NCBI RefSeq assembly: GCF_000614975.1
Contig: NZ_BALM01000002.1
Location: 62,001 to 126,000, forward strand
DNA length: 64,000 nt
DNA from: Shewanella marina JCM 15074
GTDB lineage: Bacteria; Pseudomonadota; Gammaproteobacteria; Enterobacterales; Shewanellaceae
Direction: 5' to 3'
The notes beneath the pieces are model-generated. The model was not told the origin of the DNA. It was given only the letters and a program-made list of their open reading frames with translations, and made no database searches. A program made the translations under genes and the position numbers. The stretch's first letter is position 1. The number at the start of each line of letters is the position of its first letter. This document shows, in pieces, positions 1 through 10,750 of this stretch.

Positions 1-180
1 GGATATCTAATAGACTAGTTTTGAATGTTTATCCACAAAAACTGTGGATAAGTATGTTAACTAATTCTTCTTTACTCTCTAATCTATTGATTATTAGTGT
101 TTTTAATCGTTGGTTAAAAAACACCCCTCAATATTACTTCCTTTCTTCAGCGCTATTTTAGAATGAAAAACAACCAAAAT
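1..180. other. Noncoding left edge, AT-rich
   Basis: Apart from the DnaA-box pair I see no coding frame, tRNA or clear terminator here. It lies downstream of the minus-strand metF-like gene, so that operon has no recognisable intrinsic terminator inside the window. Confidence 0.5.
29..51. promoter_or_regulatory. Inverted pair of perfect DnaA boxes
   Basis: TTATCCACA at 29-37 and its reverse complement TGTGGATAA at 43-51 are separated by five bases. Both copies match the strict E. coli-type DnaA box consensus. The stretch after them (52-180) is very AT-rich and holds no gene. The pair could be a DnaA titration or control site, or part of a larger cluster lying left of the window. No initiation genes are visible nearby, so an origin cannot be claimed. 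Confidence 0.55.
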
Positions 181-1044
181 TCAGCCGTTTGACTGATTTG
201 TATGGTCTGTTAACCAATTGGCTGATTGCTGCAATCCACCGAAAGGGAACAGATGGATACCGGCTAAATTAGTGTGTGGTTGCGACGCTTTAAATTGTCC
301 TAATTCCGTTAATAACGTATCGGGAAGCCAAGGTCGCAATAGCCGCATTGCAGACATATGTTTTGTTAGCATTTGAGCCGAGGCCATCACACCACATTGG
401 TTAGCGTAAACCAGTAGGTTTTTGAGTTTTGTTGGTCCTGCTATCCCTGCAATAACCGGAGTATTTGCCAATATGGGGCGGTATTCATTAAGCCAATTTA
501 TAACGGTTTGAGCTTCAAAACTAAATTGAGTGACCACCCATAGTTTTATACCTGACTTCTGCGTATAGTCGATTTTCTTTGCTAAAGCACGCTGTAATGT
601 TTGCTGATTGGCAATAGGGTGTCCTTCTGGGTGACCTGCGACGCCAATACTTGTTATTGGGTATTGTTCGAGCACACCTGAATCAAGAACCGCTAAGGTG
701 TCCGTAATTGAGCCAGCGGGTGATTTGATATCGCCAGCAATTAATAGCAATTGATTTATATTGTTGGTGACAATGGCTTCACACCATTGATGTAACACTG
801 TGATAGAGGGAATAGCTCTCGCGGGTAAGTGAGGCACCGCTTCCATTCCCCATGAGCTTAATGTTTTACAGGCTTGTATTGTATGTTCAAAATTACTGTT
901 TGGTAGAAATGGCACATAGACCTTTGTGGCTGGGTTTAACCATTGTGGTCTAGTGGTAAATTTTGCTATTTGTGTAGGCGTAGCTTCAATTGACGCTGTT
1001 TCTATCAAACCTGAAATTTTGAAATCAGTGGCAGATTCATTCAT
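181..1044 (-). CDS. Methylenetetrahydrofolate reductase family protein (MetF-like)
   Basis: This 287-residue protein has the MTHFR-type single-domain TIM-barrel layout, close to the 296 residues of E. coli MetF. Visible family-like segments are LLIAGD near residue 100, GVAGHPEGHP near 135, TQFSFE near 172 and HLFPFGG near the C-terminus. It is divergent from housekeeping MetF, so reduction of methylene-THF, or its reverse, is inferred from the fold. The ATG at 1044 has a GAGGT ribosome site seven bases upstream. It lies 84 bases downstream of a GcvT/DmdA-like gene on the same strand. Such reductases accompany folate-dependent demethylases (as in the ligM-metF arrangement), where they would recycle 5-methyl-THF. 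Confidence is high for the family and moderate for the role. Confidence 0.75.
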   Translation of the reverse strand: MNESATDFKISGLIETASIEATPTQIAKFTTRPQWLNPATKVYVPFLPNSNFEHTIQACKTLSSWGMEAVPHLPARAIPSITVLHQWCEAIVTNNINQLLLIAGDIKSPAGSITDTLAVLDSGVLEQYPITSIGVAGHPEGHPIANQQTLQRALAKKIDYTQKSGIKLWVVTQFSFEAQTVINWLNEYRPILANTPVIAGIAGPTKLKNLLVYANQCGVMASAQMLTKHMSAMRLLRPWLPDTLLTELGQFKASQPHTNLAGIHLFPFGGLQQSANWLTDHTNQSNG

Positions 1045-1128
1045 CTATCTACCTCTTATAAACATGTTAAGGAATGTCGACGCCCTAGTTTTGAACTAGA
1101 GCATCGTTAGTCTGTCACTGCGCAGATG

Positions 1129-2456
1129 TTATGCGACGTAGTCACTGCCTTTAGATTTGGCAACTTCACGTGAATTAGGGTTTACAGAAGGTCGGAATGG
1201 TACGCTAACCACTTCAGCATCAACCATTTGGCCGCCATATTCTTCAGGTAAACTGATTTTGAACTTAGTACCAACACTGCGCATATCCCATGGAACGTGA
1301 GCTAATGCAATATTGGTTTGCAGTTCTGGGCTATACCAAGGGGAGGTGATATATCCAAGAGCATTATTTCCATCTGAACTATGGACTAGCCAAAAGTCAT
1401 TCGCATAATCTGTAATTTGTTCTCCACCAAAAACTAAACCAACCATGCCGAGTTTATAAGGTGAGTTATTTGCATCGATTTTAGCTCTAGCATCTTCTAG
1501 TGCAGTTTTACCGATATAATCACCTTGCTTATTACGTGGTACTTGGTAAGCGAGGTTACATTGAAATGGTGATACTTCCTGATCAATATCTTGCCCCCAA
1601 GATAATATACCCGCTGCAATACGGCGGTGGTGTGCTGGAGCTATAACCATCAGATTATGTGCTTTACCCGCTTCTAGCACACCATACCAGACTTTTTCTG
1701 CATTCAGCGTTGCGTCTTTACAATAGATTTCGTAGCCTTTCTCTCCGGTAAATCCAGTTTGCGAAATGAGAACGTCAGCACCATCTAGTTGAGCGTTCAT
1801 TAAACCGTAATAGGGGATATGACTCACTTCCTCACCAAAGAGATCGCGCATTAATGCTTCAGATTTTGGGCCTTGGATCTGTACTGGAGCCACATCAATT
1901 TCAGCAATCGTAACATCAAATTTTTTGCCAATATTGACGCCTCGAATCCACCATTCGATATCGCTATCTGAAATTGAAAACCAAAACTCATCTTCTGCGG
2001 GGCGCAGTAATACCGGATCATTCAGAATACCGCCATCTTCATTACATAAGATCACGTATTTACCGTGCATGGGTTTAATTAAACTGGCATCTCGGGTGAT
2101 GACATAATCGACTAATTTTTCCGCATCTGGTCCTTTGACTTGTATTTGCCGCTCTACCGCAACATTCCACATGGTGACATGATTAACGAGAGCATTATAT
2201 TCCACCATGCGCCGCCATCTTCTGGGCGGATATAGCCTCGTGGATGATAAATTCGATTATAAACAGTGGCACGCCAACAACCAGCTTCAACTGATAGGTG
2301 CCAATAGGGTGATTTTCTAACACGGGTTGAAATTAGCATCTCAACGGGGGTAGGGCCCGATTGTCGAAGATTGATAGGGACTCGTCGGTCAGATTGGTCA
2401 ACACTTGTGTTATGTCTCGCCGAGCCTGCGCGAGATTGCAGATTGTCTTTTGCCAT
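1129..2456 (-). CDS. GcvT/DmdA-family folate-dependent methyltransferase, frameshifted in this record
   Basis: Two frames make one protein of about 442 residues. The N-terminal frame starts at ATG 2456 (GAGGG ribosome site six bases upstream) and reads to RPEDGG near 2210. The C-terminal frame resumes at MVEYNALVNH and ends at 1129. Adding one C near 2209 (GGC GGC GCC ATG) joins them in frame. The protein shows the aminomethyltransferase folate-binding fold, with VERQIQVKGPDAEKL, GFTGEKGYEIY and a C-terminal barrel segment SPWYSPELQTNIALAH. Its long N-terminus with HPRGYIRPEDGG and its overall length resemble GcvT paralogs such as DMSP demethylase DmdA and O-demethylase LigM more than the glycine-cleavage T protein. 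No gcvH or gcvP is nearby. The substrate is not deducible. The frameshift is probably a sequencing artefact. Confidence 0.72.
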
Positions 2457-2585
2457 TCGCTTACCCTCATCGCTAGTATTTGATACCAATTACAATCCAA
2501 ACATGCACTTTTTTGGCAATTAAAGACATTCAAGCCGCGACACTGTTAAAGGGAAAAGCGTCAAGTGGTAGGGAATTACAAGTAT

Positions 2586-2615
2586 AAAAAAAGCACTGAC
2601 AAGTCAGTGCTTTTT
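2586..2615 (-). terminator. Intrinsic terminator of pta
   Basis: The perfect stem GCACTGAC (2593-2600) and GTCAGTGC (2603-2610) has a two-base loop and is flanked by seven A on one side and five T on the other. It can therefore work on both strands. It sits 18 bases past the pta stop, and separates pta from the gcvT-like gene. Confidence 0.85.
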
Positions 2616-2632
2616 AGCTCAATCAATAATGA

Positions 2633-4771
2633 TTATTGTTGAGTTGCTTGAATCGCAGTAAGCGCGATTGTGTATACGATATCGTCAACTAACGCACCAC
2701 GAGATAGGTCGTTAACTGGCTTACGCATACCTTGTAGCATAGGACCAATACTGATTAGGTCCGCACTACGCTGTACCGCTTTGTATGTTGTATTACCAGT
2801 GTTTAGATCTGGGAATACGAATACAGTTGCTTGACCCGCAACAGGGCTGTTCGGCGCTTTAGAACGTGCAACGTTAGGCATTACCGCAGCATCATACTGT
2901 AGAGGACCGTCGATCATTAGATCTGGACGTCTTTCTTTCGCAATACGAGTTGCTTCACGTACTTTTTCAACATCACTACCAGCACCTGAAGTACCAGTTG
3001 AGTAGCTGATCATCGCAACGCGAGGGTCGATACCAAATGCTTGTGCTGATTCAGCAGATTGAATAGCAATCTCAGCTAATTGTTCAGCCGTTGGATCTGG
3101 GTTAATCGCACAGTCACCATAAACAAGTACTTGATCTGGCATCAACATAAAGAAGATTGAAGATACAATGTTTGAACCTGGTGCAGTTTTGATTAACTGA
3201 AGTGGAGGACGGATAGTATTAGCCGTGGTGTTAACCGCGCCTGATACGATACCATCTACTTCACCCTGAGCAACCATCATAGTACCTAGTACCATGTTGT
3301 CTTGTAACTGCTCACGAGCAACAACTTCAGTTAGACCCTTACCTTTACGTAGCTCAACCATTGGAGCAACATAACGATCACGAACTTCATCAGGGTTGAT
3401 GATGTCGATACCAGCGCCTAAAACAACGCCTTCTTGCTCTGCAATACGTTGGATATCATCAGGGTTACCTAATAATACACAGCGAGCAATACCGCGCTCA
3501 GCACAGATAGCAGCCGCTTTAATAGTACGAGGCTCTTCACCTTCAGGTAATACCACAGTCTTGTGTGCAGCACGAGCAAGTTCAGTTAGCTTGTAACGGA
3601 ATGCTGGTGGCGATAGACGGTGTTCACGAGGTAGGTTTTGAGTCACACTCTCAACCCAAGTCTTCTCGATATGACCTGCAACATATTCTTGAACAAGTTC
3701 AATACGTACAGCATCATCAACTGGCACTTCGTGGTCGAAACGCTGGATATTTAATGAAGTCTGCCAAGTATTAGTATCGATTAAGAATACAGGTAGGCCA
3801 GTGTCAAAAGCTTGTTCACAAAGCTTCATGATTTCTGGCTCTGGCTCATAACTACCTGTTAGTAGTAATGCACCAATTTTTACGCCATTCATTGCAGCTA
3901 AACAAGCTGAAACGATAACGTCTGAACGATCACCAGAAGTCACCAATAAAGAATCAGTCTGTAGGTGGTTTACCATGTTAGGTAAGCTACGAGCACAGAA
4001 AGTCACTTTACGTAGACGACGAGAGTTCATTTCACCAGCGCTGATGATACGAGCACTTAAGTGCTTAGCAAGATCAGATGCACGAGGTGCCACTAGGTCA
4101 ACATTGTATGGAATGCTACCAAGAATACGTAGTGGGCTCTTAGCTGGTAATTGGAACATGCCAGTTGTGTTAGCATGCTGAATGTTTTGGTGATCAAACA
4201 TTTCAGATAAATCAGGACGAGTACGACCTTCGTTATCAACTGGCGCACCAATTTTGTTGATGATCGCGCCGATCAAACGTTTATTTTTGTGGCCACCCCA
4301 AGAGTTGTGTGCAATCTCAAGACGGTTCATCAAGCTAGTTGATGAGTCTGAACCTGGGGTAGCAACGAAAATCACGTCAGCATCTAATGCTTTAGCAATG
4401 GCATAGTTTACATCGTCAGCAAATGGGTGGCTGCGAGTAGGCACTAGACCTTCAACAATTAAGGTTTCAGTGTTATCTGCAACTTCAGCAGTACGAGCAA
4501 TGATTTGCTCCATTAACACGTCAGTTTGATCGCCACGAATTAATGCTTCAGCATGTTCCATGTCAAATGGTTCAAGCGGATTAACTGTTGGAGATTTGCT
4601 TAAAATAGTGGTTGAACGCTCAGGGCCAATATCATTTGGACGAAGCTGAGAAATAGGCTTAAAGAATTGAACTTTAACGCCACGACGCTCAAGAGCACGT
4701 ACCATACCAAGGCTAACTGAAGTTAGACCAACTCCAGTACCAATAGGCACTAACATAATGTTGCGAGACAT
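2633..4771 (-). CDS. pta: Phosphate acetyltransferase, long form
   Basis: Pta converts acetyl-CoA and phosphate to acetyl phosphate, the first step of the acetate overflow and fermentation route. At 712 residues this is the long bacterial form. An N-terminal BioD-like P-loop domain ([17 protein letters not shown]) comes first, then a DRTGG-type middle domain ([12 protein letters not shown] near 275), then the catalytic PTA_PTB domain from about residue 390 ([40 protein letters not shown]). The gene lies downstream of ackA on the same strand, separated by a strong terminator-like hairpin at 4831-4860, and has its own terminator at 2586-2615. The ackA-pta order is the usual enterobacterial one. 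Confidence 0.97.
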   Translation of the reverse strand: MSRNIMLVPIGTGVGLTSVSLGMVRALERRGVKVQFFKPISQLRPNDIGPERSTTILSKSPTVNPLEPFDMEHAEALIRGDQTDVLMEQIIARTAEVADNTETLIVEGLVPTRSHPFADDVNYAIAKALDADVIFVATPGSDSSTSLMNRLEIAHNSWGGHKNKRLIGAIINKIGAPVDNEGRTRPDLSEMFDHQNIQHANTTGMFQLPAKSPLRILGSIPYNVDLVAPRASDLAKHLSARIISAGEMNSRRLRKVTFCARSLPNMVNHLQTDSLLVTSGDRSDVIVSACLAAMNGVKIGALLLTGSYEPEPEIMKLCEQAFDTGLPVFLIDTNTWQTSLNIQRFDHEVPVDDAVRIELVQEYVAGHIEKTWVESVTQNLPREHRLSPPAFRYKLTELARAAHKTVVLPEGEEPRTIKAAAICAERGIARCVLLGNPDDIQRIAEQEGVVLGAGIDIINPDEVRDRYVAPMVELRKGKGLTEVVAREQLQDNMVLGTMMVAQGEVDGIVSGAVNTTANTIRPPLQLIKTAPGSNIVSSIFFMLMPDQVLVYGDCAINPDPTAEQLAEIAIQSAESAQAFGIDPRVAMISYSTGTSGAGSDVEKVREATRIAKERRPDLMIDGPLQYDAAVMPNVARSKAPNSPVAGQATVFVFPDLNTGNTTYKAVQRSADLISIGPMLQGMRKPVNDLSRGALVDDIVYTIALTAIQATQQ

Positions 4772-4830
4772 AAAAACCTCTTAAATACGATGGTTTTTCC
4801 AACAAATACGACGATAGTCGCATCGCAAAA

Positions 4831-4860
4831 ATAAACCGCCTAGCAGACTAGGCGGTTTAT
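4831..4860 (-). terminator. Terminator-like hairpin between ackA and pta
   Basis: A perfect 13-bp stem (4831-4843 with 4848-4860) encloses a four-base loop. On the minus strand it is followed by TTTATTTTT-like sequence (4823-4833). It lies 8 bases beyond the ackA stop and about 60 bases before the pta start. It should partially end ackA transcripts, so pta may rely on read-through or its own promoter. Confidence 0.8.
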
Positions 4861-4867
4861 CCACTAA

Positions 4868-6067
4868 TTACTTAGTGATTAACTTCATTGAATCTTCAGC
4901 AATTACCCACTCTTCGTTAGTAGGAATTACAACAGCAACAGGGCTGTTGTCAGCAGTGATGATACCGCCGTTACCGAAGCGAGCAGCAGCGTTACGCTCT
5001 GCATCAACTTCAAACTTGAAGATTTCAAGCATGTTAAGTACTTTAGCACGGATTAGGTCAGAGTTTTCACCGATACCGCCAGTGAATACAACTGCGTCTA
5101 AACGACCTAAAGCAACAGTGTAAGAAGCGATGTACTTAGCTAGACGGTAGCAGAATACGTCTAATGCTAGCGTAGCGCCTTTATGACCTTCAGCGTAACC
5201 TTCTTCGATACCACGACAGTCGTTAGTAAGCTCAGAAATACCTAGTAAACCAGATTGCTTGTTCATTAGGTTGTTAACTTCGTCAGCTGTGTAACCTAAT
5301 TGGTGAATTAGGTGGTACACGATTGATGGATCCATATCACCACAACGAGTACCCATTACTAGGCCTTCAAGTGGAGTAAGACCCATAGAAGTATCAACAC
5401 ACTTGCCGCCTTTAACAGCAGAAACTGAAGCGCCGTTACCTAGGTGAGCACAGATTACGTTAGTGTCAGATAGATCTTTGTTTAATACTTTTGCAGCTTC
5501 ACGGCTAACGAATAGGTGGCTAGTACCGTGAGCGCCATAGCGACGGATACCGTGTTCACGGTATAGCTTGTATGGAAGCGCATAGATATAAGCATGCTCA
5601 GGCATAGTCTGGTGGAATGCAGTATCGAATACAGCAACCTGTGGTAGCTCTGGGAATGATGCCATAGCAGCACGAATACCGATTAGGTGAGCTGGGTTGT
5701 GTAGTGGAGCGAATACTGCGCTGTCTTCGATGCCTTGTAGTACAGCGTCATCGATGATCATAGATTGAGTATATTTCTCACCACCGTGAACGATACGGTG
5801 ACCAACAGCTTGGATCTTAGCAGCTAATTCTGGGTGATCAGCTAGGATGTTGTTTACGATGTACTCAACCGCTTCACGGTGGGCAGTAAATGCACCTAGA
5901 TCAGCTGAGAATTTCTCACCGTTTGCTTTCCACTTGATGCGTGAGTCTTCTAGACCGAAGCATTCAGCTAAACCTGAAACAAAGTCTTCACCTGTTGCAG
6001 CGTCAATGATTGCAAACTTTAATGAAGAACTGCCACAGTTAAGTACCAATACTAGATTGTTAGACAT
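4868..6067 (-). CDS. ackA: Acetate kinase
   Basis: AckA transfers phosphate from acetyl phosphate to ADP, giving acetate and ATP. The protein has 399 residues from the chosen start, matching the family's usual 400. Signature segments are [15 protein letters not shown] at the N-terminus, the second kinase motif [28 protein letters not shown] text, and [10 protein letters not shown] near the C-terminus. An in-frame upstream ATG exists at 6085. I prefer ATG 6067 because AGAAGG lies eight bases before it and the product then starts [10 protein letters not shown] as in relatives. It is divergent from yfbV, the same arrangement as in E. coli, and sits upstream of pta. Confidence 0.97.
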   Translation of the reverse strand: MSNNLVLVLNCGSSSLKFAIIDAATGEDFVSGLAECFGLEDSRIKWKANGEKFSADLGAFTAHREAVEYIVNNILADHPELAAKIQAVGHRIVHGGEKYTQSMIIDDAVLQGIEDSAVFAPLHNPAHLIGIRAAMASFPELPQVAVFDTAFHQTMPEHAYIYALPYKLYREHGIRRYGAHGTSHLFVSREAAKVLNKDLSDTNVICAHLGNGASVSAVKGGKCVDTSMGLTPLEGLVMGTRCGDMDPSIVYHLIHQLGYTADEVNNLMNKQSGLLGISELTNDCRGIEEGYAEGHKGATLALDVFCYRLAKYIASYTVALGRLDAVVFTGGIGENSDLIRAKVLNMLEIFKFEVDAERNAAARFGNGGIITADNSPVAVVIPTNEEWVIAEDSMKLITK

Positions 6068-6250
6068 GATAAAACCTTCTGCCATTTATGAAATGGTTGT
6101 CGTTACTGATTGTGAGCTTAGTTGGGTAAACATAAGCTCGAAAAAGTGCTCTTTAGAGCAAAACGTTACGATTTAGCGATCGCTATATGTCGCAGGAGAC
6201 ATCAATATGCTATCGTTAAAGCCTAGCGTTTTTAGTTCAAGGTATTGCAG

Positions 6251-6694
6251 TTGAACCTTTCATTTTTTAAAACATTCGCCATTGGTTATCGTTATATGAA
6301 AACTTGGCCAATGGATAAAAAACTCAGTTTTTATTTTACCGAATATCGCGTTATTCGCGCGACTCGTATTGCTCTTTTTAGTTGCCCGTTAGTGGCCATT
6401 TTGGCGGCTGCCAGTCAACTTTGGCTAAATGGTCTCAATGTGTTGCCACAAGCGATTACATTAGCTTGTTTTTTTATTAGCTTGCCTTTACAGGGGCTAT
6501 ATTGGTTGGGCTGGCGTAGCCAACATCCATTACCTTTAACGCTCTTTGATTGGGGTAATAAACTAGCTGAACAATTGAGCAGCGCAGGTGTTTATTGTCG
6601 CCCTTTAGGTGCCAAAGCCTGCTATGGCGATATGGCACAAATACTAAAACTTGCATTCGAGAAACTCGAAGCAAGCTTTTGGGATGAACTATAG
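6251..6694 (+). CDS. yfbV: YfbV/UPF0208 family inner-membrane protein
   Basis: This 147-residue protein matches the UPF0208 pattern: a basic N-terminus with YMKTWPMDKKL (like KTWPLEKRL of E. coli YfbV), two membrane helices at roughly residues 40-60 and 67-87, and an acidic cytoplasmic tail ending FWDEL. The biochemical function of the family is not settled. I choose TTG 6251 as the start: AAGG lies eight bases before it and the product then begins MNLSFFKTF, like the E. coli protein. A TTG at 6245 is the alternative. It is transcribed divergently from ackA-pta, and converges on pflA. Confidence 0.85.
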   Translation: MNLSFFKTFAIGYRYMKTWPMDKKLSFYFTEYRVIRATRIALFSCPLVAILAAASQLWLNGLNVLPQAITLACFFISLPLQGLYWLGWRSQHPLPLTLFDWGNKLAEQLSSAGVYCRPLGAKACYGDMAQILKLAFEKLEASFWDEL

Positions 6695-6711
6695 TGTAGT
6701 CATTGCTTAGG

Positions 6712-7452
6712 CTAATAGCCTGCTTTGATACCCATATCAGTGAAAACCTGTTTAATTTGTTCCATGGTTTCACGGCTTGGTGGTGAGATATGACTGAGTT
6801 TATACTCTTCACCTAGCGTTTCCCACTTATGCTTACCTAATTCGTGGTAAGGCAATAATTCTACTTTTTCAACGTTGGTCATAGGTTTGATGAACTCAGC
6901 TAATTTTTGTGCTGAAGCGATATCATCAGTAAAACCACCAACTACAACATAACGGATCCACGTTTTTTGATTACGTTTTGCAAGATACTCTGCAAATTGT
7001 AGTACACGTTGATTGCTCACTTTAGTTAAATCGATGTGTTTAGCATCATTCATCTGTTTGATATCAAGTAATACCAAATCTGTATTATCAAGTAAAACGT
7101 CAATAATGGGATTGTATTTTCTAACAAAACCATTTGTATCTAAGCAAGTATGGATACCTTGTGCTTTACAGGCTTTAAATAGTTCAGCTACGAAATCAGC
7201 TTGTAAGATTGCTTCACCACCGCTGGCTGTTACACCACCGCCGCTTGCTTTAAGAAAAGGACGATAACTGATGATTTGTTTCATTAACTCATCAACAGTA
7301 ACTTCTTTTCCGCCATCAAGATCCCAAGTGTCGCGGTTATGACAATATTGACAACGCATTAAGCACCCTTGCATAAAGGTGATAAAGCGAATGCCTGGAC
7401 CATCAACTGTACCAAAAGATTCGGTTGAATGAACACGACCTGTGATTGCCAT
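6712..7452 (-). CDS. pflA: Pyruvate formate-lyase activating enzyme
   Basis: PflA is a radical SAM enzyme that installs the glycyl radical on PflB under anaerobic conditions. The 246-residue protein has the cluster-binding motif C30-x3-C34-x2-C37 (CLMRCQYC), preceded by [13 protein letters not shown] and followed by the family's [11 protein letters not shown] and LLDIK segments. Length equals the E. coli enzyme. It lies downstream of pflB across a 63-base gap that holds a hairpin with a T tract. The pflA ribosome site AGGAG comes directly after that T tract, so the level of pflA is probably set by terminator read-through. Confidence 0.97.
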   Translation of the reverse strand: MAITGRVHSTESFGTVDGPGIRFITFMQGCLMRCQYCHNRDTWDLDGGKEVTVDELMKQIISYRPFLKASGGGVTASGGEAILQADFVAELFKACKAQGIHTCLDTNGFVRKYNPIIDVLLDNTDLVLLDIKQMNDAKHIDLTKVSNQRVLQFAEYLAKRNQKTWIRYVVVGGFTDDIASAQKLAEFIKPMTNVEKVELLPYHELGKHKWETLGEEYKLSHISPPSRETMEQIKQVFTDMGIKAGY

Positions 7453-7464
7453 ATATTACTCCTG

Positions 7465-7492
7465 AAAAAGGCGGTAACCAAAGGTTACCGCC
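7465..7492 (-). terminator. Intercistronic terminator or attenuator between pflB and pflA
   Basis: GGCGGTAACC and GGTTACCGCC (7470-7479 and 7483-7492) form a perfect 10-bp stem with a three-base loop. On the minus strand five T follow at 7465-7469, then C and the AGGAG ribosome site of pflA. It has the form of an intrinsic terminator and should make pflA transcript scarcer than pflB transcript, as suits an activase needed in small amounts. Confidence 0.8.
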
Positions 7493-7515
7493 AATATAGA
7501 CTCAACTAATTAAGC

Positions 7516-9798
7516 TTACATGCTCTTAGTGAAAGTACGTGTGATAACGTCACGTTGCTGTTCTGGAGTTAGTGAGTTGAAACGCACTGCATAACCAGAT
7601 ACACGGATAGTTAACTGTGGGTAGTTTTCTGGGTGCTTAACAGCATCTTCCAACATTTCACGGTTCATCACGTTAACGTTTAGGTGTTGACCACCCTCAT
7701 GACCTTCAGTGTGAGAGAAGTAACCGTCCATAAGTGCTGCTAGGTTAGCACGACGACCTTCTTCATCTTTACCAAGTGCGTTAGGCACGATAGAGAAAGT
7801 ATAAGAGATACCGTCTTGTGCGTGAGCAAATGGAAGTTTAGCAACAGAAGTTAATGATGCAACAGCACCGTTCTCATCGCGACCGTGCATTGGGTTAGCA
7901 CCTGGTGCGAATGGAGCGCCTGCAGCACGACCATCTGGAGTAGTACCAGTCTTCTTACCATATACTACGTTAGAAGTAATAGTTAAGATTGACTGAGTAG
8001 GAATAGCGTTGCGGTACATCTTCATGTGACGGATCTTGTTCATGAAGCGCTCAACTAGGTCACATGCGATATCATCTACACGTGCATCGTTGTTACCGAA
8101 CTTAGGATATTCACCAGAGATTTCGAAGTCTACAGCAATACCGTTCTCATCACGAACTGGCTTAACAGTACCGAACTTGATAGCAGATAGTGAGTCAGCA
8201 GCGATAGAAAGACCCGCAATACCACAAGCCATAGTACGCTTAACGTCACGATCATGAAGTGCCATTAGAGAAGCTTCGTAGCTGTACTTGTCGTGCATGT
8301 AGTGGATAGCGTTTAGTGCAGACACATATTGTGTAGCTAACCAATCCATCATGTTGTCTAGGCGAGCCATTACGTCGTCGTAGTTTAATACGTCATCAGT
8401 AATTGCGTCGAACTTAGGACCAACTTGTGCTTTAGACTTTTCATCAACACCACCGTTGATTGCATAAAGCATAGTTTTTGCTAGGTTAGCACGAGCACCG
8501 AAGAACTGCATTTGCTTACCAACAACCATTGGGCTTACGCAACAAGCGATAGCATAGTCGTCAGAAGTCATGTCAGGACGCATTAGGTCGTCGTTTTCGT
8601 ATTGGATTGAGCTAGTGTCGATAGACACTTTAGCTGCATACTTCTTGAAGCCAGAAGGTAGTTGCTCAGACCAAAGTACAGTGATGTTTGGCTCTGGGCT
8701 AGGACCCATGGTGTAAAGAGTATTTAGGAAACGGAAAGAGCTCTTACTTACAAGAGTACGACCGTCTAGACCCATACCAGCGATAGACTCTGTAGCCCAG
8801 ATTGGGTCACCAGAGAATAACTCATCGTATTCAGGAGTACGTAGGAAACGAACCATACGTAGCTTCATTACGAAGTGGTCAACCATTTCCTGAGCTTGTT
8901 GCTCAGTGATTAGGCCACTCTTAAGATCACGTTCGATGAAGATGTCTAGGAATGTAGAAGTACGACCTAGAGACATTGCCGCACCGTTTTGGCTCTTAAC
9001 TGCAGCTAGGTAGCCGAAGTAAGTCCACTGGATAGCTTCTTGAGCTGTCTTAGCAGGGCCAGAGATGTCGAAACCATAAGATGCTGCCATCTTCTTGATT
9101 TGACCTAGAGCACGGTGTTGCTCTGCAATTTCTTCACGAAGTTGCATTGTTGCTGTTAAGTCTTCACCTTCTTCGAAACGCTTCTGTAGCGAACCGAATT
9201 GAGCGTACTTGTCAGCCATTAGGAAATCGATACCGTATAGCGCGATACGACGGTAGTCACCAATGATACGACCACGGCCGTATGCATCTGGTAAACCAGT
9301 TAATACGCCAGACTTACGGCAAGCCATAATTTCTGGAGTATAGATGTCGAATACACCTTGGTTGTGAGTCTTACGAAGCTCAGAGTAGATGTAGTCGATT
9401 TGTGGGTCTAGAGTGCGGTTGTACGCTTTGCAAGAACCCTCGATCATGCGGATACCGCCGTTAGGGATAAGCGCACGCTTTAGAGGTGCATCAGTTTGTA
9501 GACCAACGATAGTTTCTAGGTCTTCAATGATGTAGCCAGCTGGGTGAGAAGTGATAGTTGATACTTTATCAGTATCAAAATCAACTGGAGCGTGAGTGCT
9601 GTTCTCTAGCTTGATACCTTCCATAACTTTGTCCCAAAGCTTATCTGTAGCTTCGGTTGCGCCAGCTAGGAAAGACTCGTCGCCTTCATACGGAGTGTAG
9701 TTCTTTTGGATAAAGTCGCGTACATTGACTTCAGATTTCCAATCGCCAGAAGTAAAGCCTTCCCAAGCGCTTGCAAATAATTCAGTTTTGTCGGTCAT
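7516..9798 (-). CDS. pflB: Formate C-acetyltransferase (pyruvate formate-lyase)
   Basis: PflB splits pyruvate with CoA into acetyl-CoA and formate by glycyl-radical chemistry. The protein has 760 residues, the same as E. coli PflB. The catalytic cysteine pair is C419-C420 in AIACCVSPM and the radical glycine is G735 in RVSGYAVRF near the C-terminus, so the enzyme looks functional. It is followed by pflA and preceded by focA with a 45-base gap, forming the classic focA-pflB-pflA unit. Codons are strongly biased towards a small set, as expected of a highly expressed gene. Confidence 0.98.
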   Translation of the reverse strand: MTDKTELFASAWEGFTSGDWKSEVNVRDFIQKNYTPYEGDESFLAGATEATDKLWDKVMEGIKLENSTHAPVDFDTDKVSTITSHPAGYIIEDLETIVGLQTDAPLKRALIPNGGIRMIEGSCKAYNRTLDPQIDYIYSELRKTHNQGVFDIYTPEIMACRKSGVLTGLPDAYGRGRIIGDYRRIALYGIDFLMADKYAQFGSLQKRFEEGEDLTATMQLREEIAEQHRALGQIKKMAASYGFDISGPAKTAQEAIQWTYFGYLAAVKSQNGAAMSLGRTSTFLDIFIERDLKSGLITEQQAQEMVDHFVMKLRMVRFLRTPEYDELFSGDPIWATESIAGMGLDGRTLVSKSSFRFLNTLYTMGPSPEPNITVLWSEQLPSGFKKYAAKVSIDTSSIQYENDDLMRPDMTSDDYAIACCVSPMVVGKQMQFFGARANLAKTMLYAINGGVDEKSKAQVGPKFDAITDDVLNYDDVMARLDNMMDWLATQYVSALNAIHYMHDKYSYEASLMALHDRDVKRTMACGIAGLSIAADSLSAIKFGTVKPVRDENGIAVDFEISGEYPKFGNNDARVDDIACDLVERFMNKIRHMKMYRNAIPTQSILTITSNVVYGKKTGTTPDGRAAGAPFAPGANPMHGRDENGAVASLTSVAKLPFAHAQDGISYTFSIVPNALGKDEEGRRANLAALMDGYFSHTEGHEGGQHLNVNVMNREMLEDAVKHPENYPQLTIRVSGYAVRFNSLTPEQQRDVITRTFTKSM

Positions 9799-9843
9799 AG
9801 TACTAATACCTTCTTGTTGAAAAATAAGATTACTGGTTCTGTT

Positions 9844-10710
9844 TTAGCCGCGGCTTAGAGAAGGGCGACGGAAAACAAACCAATAGGTAAGTCCTATAAA
9901 TATTGCTCCGCCCACGATATTACCTAAGGTGACTGGAACAAGATTATGGAATATAAATTGTTGCCAATTCAGGTCAGCAAACTGACTTGGGTTGGCACCA
10001 ATGCTAGTCCAGAATTCTGGACCTGCAACATTCTTGGTTACGATTGCCATTGGAATAAGGAACATATTGGCAATACAGTGTTCAAAACCTGCCGCAACAA
10101 ACATGGCTACAGGTAATACAACAGCAAGTAACTTATCGGTTACGGTACGAGCTGCATAGCTCATCCAAACGGCCAAACACACTAAAATATTACACATGAT
10201 GCCTAACGCGAATGCTTGGCTAAATGTATGGTGTAACTTTGCTTGTGCCGTAGTCATGTAACCTAGGCCAAAAACACCGTGGCCTGACATATAATGTTTA
10301 GCGGTAATCATTAATGCGACTAGAATCATGGCGCCTACAAAGTTGCCAAAATAAACCAGTGCCCAGTTACCTAATAATTGTTTAGTGCTAATACGCTTAC
10401 TTGCGCGAGCGGTAATAGTTAGTACGGTAGAGGTGAATAATTCACCGCCTAGAATCACTACTAACATTAATCCTAAACTGAAACATAAACCGCCAATCAG
10501 TTTAGTTAATCCGTATGGCAACATGCCATGTGCGCCAGAGGTAGCAACAACGTAAAATACGAAAGCAATACCAATAAAAATACCAGCTGTTACAGCTAAC
10601 ATAAAAGTAGATAGCTTATTGCGATTGATTTTTTCTACCGCAACATCTTCAACCTTTTTGGCTGTTTCTGCTGGTGATAACGCTAAAAGTGACTCTGAGT
10701 GTGTATTCAT
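9844..10710 (-). CDS. focA: Formate channel of the FNT family
   Basis: FocA moves formate across the inner membrane, exporting the product of PflB. The 288-residue protein has a hydrophilic N-terminus of about 35 residues, then six hydrophobic segments. FNT landmarks include the N-terminal AETAKKVEDVAVEK segment, LGGELFTSTVL, NWALVYFGNFVGA, GIMCNILVCLAVWM and GFEHCIANMF. It is the first gene of the focA-pflB-pflA unit. The 164-base gap upstream carries a CRP/FNR-like dyad and a leader hairpin, listed separately. Confidence 0.96.
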   Translation of the reverse strand: MNTHSESLLALSPAETAKKVEDVAVEKINRNKLSTFMLAVTAGIFIGIAFVFYVVATSGAHGMLPYGLTKLIGGLCFSLGLMLVVILGGELFTSTVLTITARASKRISTKQLLGNWALVYFGNFVGAMILVALMITAKHYMSGHGVFGLGYMTTAQAKLHHTFSQAFALGIMCNILVCLAVWMSYAARTVTDKLLAVVLPVAMFVAAGFEHCIANMFLIPMAIVTKNVAGPEFWTSIGANPSQFADLNWQQFIFHNLVPVTLGNIVGGAIFIGLTYWFVFRRPSLSRG

Positions 10711-10750
10711 ATTTTTCTATCTGTACGGCTTTGCCTATTGAATTTGAGGC

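Noticed and set aside
1..180. Possible replication origin (DnaA boxes plus AT-rich DNA)
   Set aside because: Only two boxes, and no dnaA, dnaN, gidA or similar neighbours. No GATC cluster was seen. Kept as a DnaA-box pair only.
1129..2456. Naming the gene as the glycine cleavage T protein
   Set aside because: Its N-terminal extension and lack of gcvH/gcvP neighbours favour a paralog such as a demethylase. The assignment is left at family level.
4868..6085. Longer acetate kinase start at 6085
   Set aside because: Adds six residues not in the family and weakens the ribosome site; 6067 is better.
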